Assembly (NCBI RefSeq): GCF_001611555.1 | Contig: NZ_LSGP01000017.1 | Coordinates: 806,001 to 870,000, forward strand | Source: Anaerosporomusa subterranea | Lineage (GTDB): Bacteria; Bacillota; Negativicutes; Sporomusales; Acetonemataceae | Length of the DNA stretch: 64,000 nucleotides | Direction of reading: 5' to 3' | Part shown: positions 51,185-58,935 of the stretch, piece after piece | How the letters are laid out: every line of letters starts with the position of its first letter | How positions within the stretch are numbered: position 1 is the first letter of the stretch | Made by a program: the position numbers and the translations under genes | Notes under the pieces: generated by a model | Seen by the model: the letters and a program-made list of their open reading frames with translations, nothing else | Told to the model about the DNA's origin: nothing | Database searches by the model: none

Positions 51185-51270
51185 TTGACAAACTCGCCAA
51201 ACGGAAGTACAATTATTACGAATCTTACGCGTTAGCGCCAGTGCATGCTATCGGCATGCTTTTCTTTTTT
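51185..51270 (+). promoter_or_regulatory. Promoter and short leader terminator before the DUF3842 operon
   Basis: TTGACA, 17 bases and TACAAT (51,185-51,213) form a near-consensus promoter. About 25 bases after the expected start, GCATGC-TATCG-GCATGC and TTTTCTTTTTTT make a terminator-like hairpin, 30 bases before the first gene. This is the layout of an attenuator, although the 6-bp stem is short. Confidence 0.55.
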
Positions 51271-51299
51271 TAGTGATGTCGAGGGGATGGTGAAGGCGA

Positions 51300-51722
51300 A
51301 TGATCATCGCCGTAATTGACGGTATGGGCGGCGGTTTAGGTGCTCAGCTTGTCACTAGTTTGACCGCGCAACTTGGCGCAAAAGCAGAGGTAATTGCCTT
51401 GGGCGCCAACGCTTTGGCTACCAATAATATGATTCGCGCTGGTGCTAGCCGCGGAGCAACAGGTGAAAATGCGATCTTGGTCTCTCTACGCAAGGCTGAT
51501 ATCGCGACAGGTCCGATTGGGATTATCATGGCAAATGCCATGATGGGTGAAATCACGCCTCAAATTGCTGCCGCTGTGTCCGATTCTGAGGCTCGAAAGG
51601 TATTGATCCCGGTTAATCAAAGCCATGTGGAAATCGTGGGATTAGAGCCACGACCGATGGGGCTTGCTATTCGCGAGGCTGTTGCTCGCATCGCTGAAAT
51701 GGTGGAGGAGGGAAATGCTTGA
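51300..51722 (+). CDS. DUF3842-family protein
   Basis: A 140-residue protein starting MIIAVIDGMGGGLGAQL, a nucleotide-binding-like Gly-rich loop, with GANALATNNMIRAGASRGATGENA, IGIIMANAMMGEITPQIAAA and IPVNQSHVEIVGLE. These match DUF3842, a family of anaerobic Firmicutes without known function. It is cytoplasmic by appearance. It is the first gene of a four-gene operon and overlaps the thioesterase start (TTGA). Confidence 0.82.
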   Translation: MIIAVIDGMGGGLGAQLVTSLTAQLGAKAEVIALGANALATNNMIRAGASRGATGENAILVSLRKADIATGPIGIIMANAMMGEITPQIAAAVSDSEARKVLIPVNQSHVEIVGLEPRPMGLAIREAVARIAEMVEEGNA

Positions 51723-52129
51723 TCACTGTTCGAGAAAAGGTGCGTTTTGTTGAAACAGATATGATGGGGGTGGTTCATCACTCCAACCACTTTCGCTGGT
51801 TTGAAATGGCGCGGGTGGAGTATCTACGGCAAGCGGGGGTACTGTTGCTAGATTTGATGGCCCAAGATATTGTATTTCCGATCACTGAGGTGAGCTGCCA
51901 ATATAAAGCTTCAGCTCGCTTTGACGATTGGCTGCTTATTCAAGCTAAACTTGCTGACCTTAGCCGCGCTAAAATGGTCTTCACATATCAGATCGTCAGA
52001 GAAAATGATCATACCTTGCTTGCAACTGGTCGAACGCAGAATGTGTTCACCGACGGCAGTGGCAGAATTATTCGCCTGCCGCTGGAATATTACAATGGAT
52101 TGCATGCTTTATTTGCAACTGAGGAGTAA
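51719..52129 (+). CDS. YbgC/FadM-type acyl-CoA thioesterase
   Basis: A 136-residue hotdog-fold enzyme. RFVETDMMGVVHHSNHFRWFEMARVEYL contains the catalytic Asp of the 4-hydroxybenzoyl-CoA thioesterase family, and the middle strand reads FPITEVSCQYKASARFDDWL. It hydrolyses acyl-CoA thioesters. The start is TTG 51,719, overlapping the previous stop, after GGAGGAGGG. Confidence 0.88.
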   Translation: MITVREKVRFVETDMMGVVHHSNHFRWFEMARVEYLRQAGVLLLDLMAQDIVFPITEVSCQYKASARFDDWLLIQAKLADLSRAKMVFTYQIVRENDHTLLATGRTQNVFTDGSGRIIRLPLEYYNGLHALFATEE

Positions 52130-52216
52130 TTTCTTAATTAGCCATGCAGGATTTTACGTTTTGATTTACGAAGAGAAGAAAAATGTCAAGGATTTTGGTG
52201 TATACTAGTAGTAATT

Positions 52217-52810
52217 ATGGCTAGATTTACCAAGGTCAATAATCAAGATGGGGGATTTATTGTGAGTTTTTTGCTATTATTAATTGCTCTCGCAGCAGTG
52301 CTTGCTGTCGCCGTTTGGCTATTCTTATTGCGACAGGGTGACGCGGAGTTTATGTTTCTTACCGATAGTCGGGCCGAGTTTACCCTCCAGGAGATCACTC
52401 AAGACAAAGCAGTATTTGTCAGTCAAGTTCCATTTGTCAATCGTGGAACGCAAGATGGCACACTAGTAGACGTTTTTCCCAGGCATCTATTGCCTGTTGA
52501 GTATTTTGACTCTGTCAATGTGGCGGCGAAAATAACTATCGCCTCTCAGCCACGTAAAGATGACTATTGGGAAGCCGTTATCATTGAGTCTGGTAAAGGC
52601 GATGCCGTTATCTTGACTGTAATACTGACAGCTAAGAACGGCGACATTGTGAGTTCGCTTAGCGAAATGGTGGACATGCCGATTGATATTGTATACCAAG
52701 TTGTTGCCCGCTGTAATTGGTACTTGCATAAATCCCGACTTGTCATGCGTGCGGAAGAAATTGCCGCAGCAATGGCTGAAGTCTCAGCGAAAGGAGGTGT
52801 TGCGAAGTGA
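52217..52810 (+). CDS. Single-pass membrane protein of unknown function
   Basis: I do not recognise the family. One strong membrane segment (SFLLLLIALAAVLAVAVWLFLL) near the N-terminus is followed by a beta-rich domain (FMFLTDSRAEFTLQEITQ, VFVSQVPFVNRGTQDGTL) and a helical end (MRAEEIAAAMAEVSAKGG), probably extracytoplasmic. The start is unsettled: ATG 52,217 has no binding site and is preceded directly by a possible -10 (TATACT), whereas GTG 52,262 follows GGGGGA and would give 182 residues. It precedes the F420-ligase-like gene with a 4-base overlap. Confidence 0.7.
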   Translation: MARFTKVNNQDGGFIVSFLLLLIALAAVLAVAVWLFLLRQGDAEFMFLTDSRAEFTLQEITQDKAVFVSQVPFVNRGTQDGTLVDVFPRHLLPVEYFDSVNVAAKITIASQPRKDDYWEAVIIESGKGDAVILTVILTAKNGDIVSSLSEMVDMPIDIVYQVVARCNWYLHKSRLVMRAEEIAAAMAEVSAKGGVAK

Positions 52811-53478
52811 CGGAAGCAGTTTTGGAACTTGTCCCTGTCCGCACCCGCATCGTGACACCAAAAGATAACATTATTGATATTATTGAGAAATACGCTGGCA
52901 AGGATATTGGCCCCAATGATGTCGTATCAGTAGCCGAAAGCGTTTTGGCTATTTCCCAGGGGCGGATACTGTATATGGAAGAAATGAAGCCGCGTTTTTC
53001 AGCCCGTTTGCTCTGCCGCTTTGTGCCGCAGAAGGGTAGCTTGTCAAGCACCTATGGTATGGAAGCAGCGATGCTGGCAGAAGGCGAAGGCAGGGTCATT
53101 TTTGCTTTCTTGATGGGGATACTTGGCAAACTGGTCGGCAGAAACGGTGTATTTTATGAGATGGCGGGGAAACAAGCCGCACTAATCGATGACGTAACAG
53201 GTACTATGCCACCATTTGATAAGTGTTTGGTCTACGGACCGGACAATCCGTCAGGAGTCGCCGAAGAAATGAAACGGCGCTTGGGTTGTTACGGAGCAGC
53301 AGTTGCCGATGTCAACGACCTGAAGCGGGCCGCCGTACTTGGAGTAACCGATGGACTTGATCCAAAGCAGTTAGCGCAAATTCTGATTGATAATCCATTT
53401 GGTAATGCGTCACAGCAGACGCCGGTTGTTATTATCAAAAACTACGCCCTTGCCGAATCCCGGGCCCTAAGCCGCTGA
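52807..53478 (+). CDS. Coenzyme F420-0:L-glutamate ligase-like protein (CofE family)
   Basis: A 223-residue protein of the CofE family: LVPVRTRIVTPKDNIIDIIE, GPNDVVSVAESVLAISQGR with the metal-binding acidic residues, and a C-terminal VVADVNDL-like segment (GAAVADVNDLKRAAVLGVT). Archaeal CofE adds glutamate to F420-0. Firmicutes of this group are not known to make F420, and no other F420 gene is here, so another amide ligation may be catalysed. The start is GTG 52,807, 8 bases after AAAGGAGG. The last codons CGC TGA belong to a palindromic element. Confidence 0.8.
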   Translation: MTEAVLELVPVRTRIVTPKDNIIDIIEKYAGKDIGPNDVVSVAESVLAISQGRILYMEEMKPRFSARLLCRFVPQKGSLSSTYGMEAAMLAEGEGRVIFAFLMGILGKLVGRNGVFYEMAGKQAALIDDVTGTMPPFDKCLVYGPDNPSGVAEEMKRRLGCYGAAVADVNDLKRAAVLGVTDGLDPKQLAQILIDNPFGNASQQTPVVIIKNYALAESRALSR

Positions 53479-53601
53479 TATACCCCATCTGCGTTGTTAG
53501 CCCCAGCAACCCATGGCTAGCGTACTACCGGTACGCGTCGCTGCTGGGCTGCTGGGGCTGCCTAGCATCTGGGGCATCTGAACGGCTTATGACCCGGGAT
53601 T
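53456..53601. repeat. Long palindromic element, copy 7
   Basis: The inverted ends AATCCCGGGCCCTAAGCC / GGCTTATGACCCGGGATT begin inside the CofE-like gene. The middle arms AGCCCCAGCA / TGCTGGGGCT pair, and the inner hairpin is GCGTACTACCGGTACGC. It supplies the stop codon of the upstream gene. Confidence 0.87.
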
Positions 53602-53604
53602 GAG

Positions 53605-53690
53605 AAAGTGTATAAAAGGTGAGCGTCGCGGCTGGGTTTGCGGGGCTGCCTAGCATCTGGGCACACCTAAGCGGCCTAGCTGCGCGGCCA
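53605..53690. repeat. Partial palindromic element, copy 8
   Basis: It contains the right-hand arm of the family (GGGGCTGCCTAGCATCTGGG, then CACACCTAAGCGGCC) but only a short left portion (AAAAGGTGAGCGTCGCGG). It stands directly next to copy 7, as if a second element had been truncated. Confidence 0.65.
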
Positions 53691-53738
53691 CGGAATGGGA
53701 AAAAACGGGACCGACGGAAACGAGGGGTGGGCTGACCA

Positions 53739-55418
53739 ATGTTACTCGGCATTGATGTGGGCGGGACGTTTACGGATGCGGTGGCGGTGGCGGGTGGGGT
53801 GATTATCGCCCAGGCTAAGTCGCCGACGACAGAGGATTTATTGACCGGGATATTGGCTTCGTTGGATAAAGTGCTGGCTGAGGCTGGAAATGTGCCGATT
53901 GAACGCGTGGCTCTGTCGACGACTTTTGTTACCAATGCACTAGTACAGGGTAAGGTTAGTCGAGTCGGCTTGCTGCTGATGCCAGGGCCAGGGCTTGATT
54001 GCTCTGGGCTGCTGCCGACCTTGCCAGTTATATTAGACGGCTATATTGATCACCGGGGGCGTGAAGCTGCACCAGTGATGCAAGATCAGGTTAAAGCAGC
54101 CTGTCGCCAGTTGTCTGATTGTGAGGCAATTGCCATCTCGGGGAAGTTCTCAGTCCGTAATCCGCAACACGAAGCCAAAGTTGCCGGTTGGGCGGCAGGT
54201 TTGCTACATACTCATATCACTCGTGGGGCGGAGGTGTCTGGGGGCCTAAATTTCCCGCGACGCACCAATTCTGCTTACTATAATGCGGCGGTTTGGCACA
54301 CTTTTGGCTTGTTTGCTAGTGCGGCAGAAGAAGCCGTGCGGCGTCGTGGTATTCAGGCGCCAATTTACATATTGAAGGCAGACGGTGGAACCCTGCCGCT
54401 GAGCTTGGCGAGACGCTTTCCGGTGGAAACGGTATTGACCGGTCCTGCGGCCAGCGTGTTGGGGATCATGGCACTTACAAAGCCTCAGGGGCAAGCAGTG
54501 TCGTTAGACATTGGCGGTACCACTACAGATATGGCTCTATGGCAAGACGGCATTCCGCTTGCCGCACCACGCGGCGTGCAACTGGCCGGTTATGCGACAG
54601 CTGTGCGCTCGTTTCGCCTGCGTTCAATTGGCGTTGGCGGTGATAGTGTAGTTCGACGTATTGGTTCTGTGCTTTCTGTTGGCCCTGATCGCATGGGGGC
54701 GGCGGCAGCGCTTGGCGGCCCAGCCCCGACCTTGTCTGACGCCATGATTGTGGCCGGGAGTCTGAACTTTGGCGACCCGGATAAGGCATGGCAAGCAATG
54801 CGTATGCTCGCAGGTCCTGACCAGACGGTAGAAGAAATCGCAACACAGACTTTGACAGTTGCTGTCGATATCATTACCCGGGAAATACAAGCAATGATTG
54901 AGGAGCATTTTGCTGATCCAGTTTATCGAGTGGAAGACATGCTCACCAGACAACCGCTTTGCCCGGACAAGTTCATTATTGTCGGTGGCGCAGGCAAAGG
55001 GCTGGCTCCGCTGCTTGTATCCGCTTGGGCTAAGAAAACCGGTCATTTCTGTACACTTGATACTCCGTCAGCCGCAGTAATCGCCAACGCCGTAGGTGCT
55101 GCCGTTGCTAAGCCTACGCTTACTCTGACCGTGCGGGCGGACAGCGAGCAGGGCTGTTACTCGATACCTGAACTCGCTATCCGCCAGCCACTAGAGCGTC
55201 GTTCGATAACTGTTGAAACGGTCAAGCAGCTAGCGGCAGATTACCTGGTGCGTCAGGCAGATGTGTCTGGCAGTGACGCTGCTTCGCTAGAGACCGTGCT
55301 TTTGGAAGAATTCAACATGGTTCGGGGATTTCAAACAGTTGGTAAAAGTGTTCTGGTCCAGCTGCAGGTAACTCCCGGAGTTTTGATGTCTGTCAGCAGC
55401 AAGGAAGTGGCAATATGA
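53739..55418 (+). CDS. Hydantoinase/oxoprolinase family A-type protein (short form)
   Basis: A 559-residue ATP-binding protein of the HyuA type: LLGIDVGGTFTDAVAV at the start, LSTTFVTNALVQGKVSRVGL, ILKADGGTLPLSLARRFPVE, VLTGPAASVLGIMAL and VSLDIGGTTTDMALWQDG. It is shorter than true hydantoinases and lacks the extra domain of the 37-kb protein; no B subunit is nearby. It overlaps a histone-deacetylase-like gene by four bases (ATGA), so an amide-related reaction shared with that enzyme is likely (inference). The binding site is GAGGGG. Confidence 0.85.
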   Translation: MLLGIDVGGTFTDAVAVAGGVIIAQAKSPTTEDLLTGILASLDKVLAEAGNVPIERVALSTTFVTNALVQGKVSRVGLLLMPGPGLDCSGLLPTLPVILDGYIDHRGREAAPVMQDQVKAACRQLSDCEAIAISGKFSVRNPQHEAKVAGWAAGLLHTHITRGAEVSGGLNFPRRTNSAYYNAAVWHTFGLFASAAEEAVRRRGIQAPIYILKADGGTLPLSLARRFPVETVLTGPAASVLGIMALTKPQGQAVSLDIGGTTTDMALWQDGIPLAAPRGVQLAGYATAVRSFRLRSIGVGGDSVVRRIGSVLSVGPDRMGAAAALGGPAPTLSDAMIVAGSLNFGDPDKAWQAMRMLAGPDQTVEEIATQTLTVAVDIITREIQAMIEEHFADPVYRVEDMLTRQPLCPDKFIIVGGAGKGLAPLLVSAWAKKTGHFCTLDTPSAAVIANAVGAAVAKPTLTLTVRADSEQGCYSIPELAIRQPLERRSITVETVKQLAADYLVRQADVSGSDAASLETVLLEEFNMVRGFQTVGKSVLVQLQVTPGVLMSVSSKEVAI

Positions 55419-56746
55419 GTGCTAAACCTCTAGGATTGGTGTTTTTTCCTGCGTTTGATTGGGCGATCAGTCCGACACATCCTGAACGACAAGAACGTTT
55501 ACTTTATACCCGTGACCAGATTGTTGAAGAAGGCTTGCTTGACCTATCTGCTATCAGAGAATATAAGCCAAAACTGGCAACTTTGCGAGACCTTCAACGG
55601 GTTCATATCGGTGTTCCCGGGATCGAGCCTTTGATTACTGATGCCCATTTGATCTCTGCTGGTGGCGCGATTGCTGCGGCTGAGTCTGTGCTGCGTGGTG
55701 AAACTGCTCACGCCTTTGCACTAGTGAGGCCACCAGGGCATCACGCCATGCGAGTCGTCCATGGCACGCGTGGCTTTTGCACCATTAACATTGAGGCAGT
55801 CATGATTGAACACTTGCGCCAGCACTATGGTATCAGGCGGGTGGCAGTTGTCGATACTGATGTACATCATGGCGATGGGACACAGGATATCTTTTATCAT
55901 GATCCAGACACGCTGTTCATCTCTTTCCATCAAGATGGGCGCACCCTATATCCAGGCAGCGGGGCTGTAGAGGAAATCGGCGGGCCGAAGGCTTGGGGGA
56001 CCACCGTGAATATCCCTTTACCGCCTGGTACGACTGACGAAGGCTTACACCAAGTCCTCGATGCAGTCATTTTACCAATGTTAGCTGATTTTCAGCCTGA
56101 CATGATTATCAATTCAGCTGGACAGGATAATCATTATAGCGATCCACTGGCCAACATGGCGATTACGGCCCAGGGCTATGCCCGTCTTGCTGAAAAGTTG
56201 CAAGCTGATGTCGCTGTGCTCGAGGGCGGCTATTCGATTGAGGAAGCTCTGCCATATGTTAATGTCGGTATCATCCTGGCAATGGCAGGGCTGCCGTATC
56301 ATCGAGTCGTCGAACCTGACCGTCATCTGCAAAACCTTGTTCAGACCGATCGGATAAATCGGTATATCGACCAATTAATTAAACAATGGCAAGGACTATG
56401 GAAGAACCGTGATCACATGCGCCAGCAGGTGATGCAACAGGCTGGCGATTACTGGCGGCGTTCTAAGTCAATTTATTATGATGACAGCGGTATTCGAGAG
56501 AGCCAGCAGGAGACATTGCGAATCTGCCCCGACTGTCATGGAACTTTACAAATTGCTAGTCAAGCTGAGGGGCATGATATTGGCATAAAGCGTGTTTTTG
56601 GCGTCGTGCTGCCGAGAGACTGTTGTCCCCGTTGCGCTCATGCAGGCAGGGATGCCGCGCTTGCGGCAAAGAAGCAAAACCACTATGGAATAGTGGTAAT
56701 ACAGGATAGGCAAAACGATACATACGAGAACCTTATCGGGCGCTGA
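55415..56746 (+). CDS. Histone-deacetylase-like amidohydrolase with C-terminal zinc ribbon
   Basis: A 443-residue arginase/deacetylase-fold enzyme. All active-site pieces are present: RPPGHHA (tandem His), [11 protein letters not shown] (zinc Asp and His), [17 protein letters not shown] (third zinc Asp) and [10 protein letters not shown] (transition-state Tyr). Bacterial members remove acetyl groups from small amines such as acetylpolyamines, or from proteins. Residues from 371 form an added domain with CPDC...CCPRC, a probable zinc ribbon not usual in AcuC/AphA enzymes. Its last codons (GGG CGC TGA) are the start of a palindromic element. Confidence 0.87.
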   Translation: MSAKPLGLVFFPAFDWAISPTHPERQERLLYTRDQIVEEGLLDLSAIREYKPKLATLRDLQRVHIGVPGIEPLITDAHLISAGGAIAAAESVLRGETAHAFALVRPPGHHAMRVVHGTRGFCTINIEAVMIEHLRQHYGIRRVAVVDTDVHHGDGTQDIFYHDPDTLFISFHQDGRTLYPGSGAVEEIGGPKAWGTTVNIPLPPGTTDEGLHQVLDAVILPMLADFQPDMIINSAGQDNHYSDPLANMAITAQGYARLAEKLQADVAVLEGGYSIEEALPYVNVGIILAMAGLPYHRVVEPDRHLQNLVQTDRINRYIDQLIKQWQGLWKNRDHMRQQVMQQAGDYWRRSKSIYYDDSGIRESQQETLRICPDCHGTLQIASQAEGHDIGIKRVFGVVLPRDCCPRCAHAGRDAALAAKKQNHYGIVVIQDRQNDTYENLIGR

Positions 56747-56859
56747 TATACCCCCATCTGCGTTGTTGCTCCTGCGGGTTACTTACTTGCGTACCTGCGA
56801 ACGTACGCGGCGCTGCGTAATCCTCGTCGCGCCTAGCATATGGAGGCATCTCAGCGCCC
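56738..56859. repeat. Long palindromic element, copy 9
   Basis: GGGCGCTGATATACCCCCAT at the left and ATATGGAGGCATCTCAGCGC at the right are inverted. The middle arms GGGTTAC / GTAATCC pair, and the inner hairpin is GCGTACC...GTACGCGGCG. It begins inside the deacetylase-like gene and ends 45 bases before rph. Confidence 0.87.
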
Positions 56860-56903
56860 TGGGAACGGGGCTATCATTAAGAAAAAAACAGGAGGCAGAA
56901 CAC

Positions 56904-57644
56904 ATGGCAAGATTTGATGGACGAGCTAACGACCAAATGCGAACTGTCAGTATTCAACGCAATTATTTAAAATACCCAGAGGGCTCTGTGCTAGTTAGCT
57001 TTGGCGATACCAAGGTGATTTGTACCGCGACAGTGGAAGAAAAAGTACCACACTTTCTTAAGGGATCGGGTGAAGGCTGGGTAACTGCTGAATACTCTCT
57101 CCTGCCGCGTTCAACACAAAGCCGAAACCCACGTGAGGCCGCTAAAGGCAAGGTGACTGGGAGAACCCAGGAAATACAGCGGCTGATCGGTCGCTCTCTG
57201 CGCGGCGTATGCAATATGAAGGCTTTGGGCGAACGTACGATCCTGATCGACTGTGACGTTATCCAGGCAGACGGCGGCACCCGCACAGCTTCGATAACCG
57301 GCGCTTTCGTCGCTTTAGTGGATGCTGTATCGCGCTTTCATACTCTCGGACAGCCCTTTCCCGTTATCGACTTTCTCGCCGCTATCAGTGTTGGCGTGAT
57401 CGACGATCATGTGCTGCTTGATCTCTGCTATGAAGAAGATTCGCGGGCAGGCGTTGACCTCAACTTAGTCATGACGGGCTCTGGACAGTATATCGAAGTC
57501 CAAGGCACTGGTGAGAAGTCTTCGTATTCCCGCCAACAGTTGGATGGGATGCTGGCGGCAGGAGAAACCGGTATTAACCAGTTGATTGAATATCAAAAAG
57601 AAGTGTTAGGTGAAACCGCATGGAAAATTGGCAGAGCAGATTAG
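56904..57644 (+). CDS. rph: Ribonuclease PH
   Basis: A 246-residue phosphorolytic 3'-5' exoribonuclease that trims tRNA 3' ends. Characteristic segments are [76 protein letters not shown] and the C-terminal [14 protein letters not shown]. The ATG at 56,904 follows AGGAGGCAGAACAC; the frame upstream runs into the palindromic element. It overlaps the rdgB-like gene, forming an rph-rdgB-yfcE operon common in Firmicutes. Confidence 0.95.
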   Translation: MARFDGRANDQMRTVSIQRNYLKYPEGSVLVSFGDTKVICTATVEEKVPHFLKGSGEGWVTAEYSLLPRSTQSRNPREAAKGKVTGRTQEIQRLIGRSLRGVCNMKALGERTILIDCDVIQADGGTRTASITGAFVALVDAVSRFHTLGQPFPVIDFLAAISVGVIDDHVLLDLCYEEDSRAGVDLNLVMTGSGQYIEVQGTGEKSSYSRQQLDGMLAAGETGINQLIEYQKEVLGETAWKIGRAD

Positions 57645-58243
57645 ACGGAATGTGCAAGCTAACTGTGGCTAGCAAAAATCGGGGCAAAATTGCAGAAATC
57701 AAGGCTGCATTTACAGGATTGCCGTTTTCGGTCATACCGGTAAGTGACTGCGGCGATTTTTCAGAACCGGAGGAAACCGGCGAAACCTTTGCCGCCAATG
57801 CCGAACTAAAGGCGCGTTATTACGCAGAGGCAACAAAAACGATTTGCTTGGCAGATGATTCAGGGCTTGAGGTGGATGCGCTAAACGGTGCGCCAGGAGT
57901 ATACTCAGCCCGCTTTGCCGGTCCGGCGGCGACAGATGCTGACAACAATGCTAAACTGCTGAAGCTTTTGACCGGACTCGGTTCAGAACAGCGGACAGCT
58001 CGCTTTCGCTGTGTTCTCGTTTACTACGATCCACTAGGAGACCTGCTGACTGCAGAAGGGACCTGCGAAGGGATTATTTTAGAGACACCGCGTGGTGACG
58101 GCGGCTTTGGATATGACCCGCTGTTTTATATACCGGAGCTTGGCAAAACATTAGCTGAAATGACGCTAGCCGAGAAAAACGCGGTCAGCCATCGCGGCGC
58201 CGCGTTGCGGGACTTAGCTAAGGTGTTGAAGCAAAAACTATGA
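57620..58243 (+). CDS. rdgB: XTP/dITP pyrophosphatase (RdgB/HAM1)
   Basis: An enzyme of up to 207 residues that removes non-canonical purine nucleoside triphosphates. Family motifs are [61 protein letters not shown] and [12 protein letters not shown]. Two starts are possible: ATG 57,620, inside rph with AGGTG 7 bases before it, or ATG 57,650, which matches the usual N-terminus (CKLTVASKN) but has a weak binding site. It overlaps the phosphoesterase gene by four bases. Confidence 0.93.
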   Translation: MENWQSRLDGMCKLTVASKNRGKIAEIKAAFTGLPFSVIPVSDCGDFSEPEETGETFAANAELKARYYAEATKTICLADDSGLEVDALNGAPGVYSARFAGPAATDADNNAKLLKLLTGLGSEQRTARFRCVLVYYDPLGDLLTAEGTCEGIILETPRGDGGFGYDPLFYIPELGKTLAEMTLAEKNAVSHRGAALRDLAKVLKQKL

Positions 58244-58713
58244 AAATTGGTGTCATCAGCGATACCCATGGCGACCGCCGTTCCATTGAGCGTGCAGTAG
58301 CCCGGGTAGGAACAACAGATTTCTGGCTGCATGCAGGCGATCATGGTCAGGACAGCCGGAGTTTGGTAGAGTTGACTGGATTGCCAGTTGTTTCAGTCAC
58401 CGGTAACTGTGATGGACGTACTGAGGCGAAGCCTGATGAATTTCTCGAATTCGAAGGTTACCGAATTTGGTTGACCCACGGTCATCGTAATCATGTTCGG
58501 GAAGGACACGCTGATTTGCTGTTTTGGGCGAGAAAATATGAAGTACAGGCCGTGATTTACGGGCATACTCATATTCCGGAAGTTCATTGGGAGCAAGACC
58601 TGCTGATCTTCAACCCAGGCAGCGCCAGTCGCCCCCGCGGCGGCTTTCCGGCCAGTTGTGGCCTGCTCATTGTATCGTCACAGATAATTACTCCCCAGCT
58701 TATTGAATTATAG
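58240..58713 (+). CDS. YfcE/MJ0936-family metallophosphoesterase
   Basis: A 157-residue phosphodiesterase with a two-metal centre: [54 protein letters not shown] and FNPGSASRPRGG. It hydrolyses phosphodiester bonds in vitro; the cellular substrate is not known. The ATG overlaps the rdgB stop (ATGA), and it closes the rph operon. Confidence 0.9.
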   Translation: MKIGVISDTHGDRRSIERAVARVGTTDFWLHAGDHGQDSRSLVELTGLPVVSVTGNCDGRTEAKPDEFLEFEGYRIWLTHGHRNHVREGHADLLFWARKYEVQAVIYGHTHIPEVHWEQDLLIFNPGSASRPRGGFPASCGLLIVSSQIITPQLIEL

Positions 58714-58860
58714 CTGCGTATTCCTTCGCCTGCTCAATGCCCTCTGCCGTTAACATTTTTCGCTTTTGTTTGTCTCCAAAGGACTAGTGTAGTATTTATA
58801 TTTGTGAAATGATGCACGTTCTTAACATAATACTTGTGTTTTTGCGAAAAATGTGAAATA

Positions 58861-58897
58861 ATTAGCATACGCATTTGCGTAATGTAGTATACTAATT
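58861..58897. promoter_or_regulatory. Promoter region with nested inverted repeats before the malic enzyme gene
   Basis: TATACT (58,888-58,893) is a good -10. Around it the outer arms ATTAGCATAC / GTATACTAAT (9 of 10 pairing) enclose a perfect TACGCA-TT-TGCGTA at 58,868-58,881. No clear -35 exists, and the dyads may be operator sites. The 222-base gap holds nothing else. Confidence 0.5.
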
Positions 58898-58935
58898 AAA
58901 TGATTGTGTCGTTAGACATGCAGAGGAGGGTGTTC

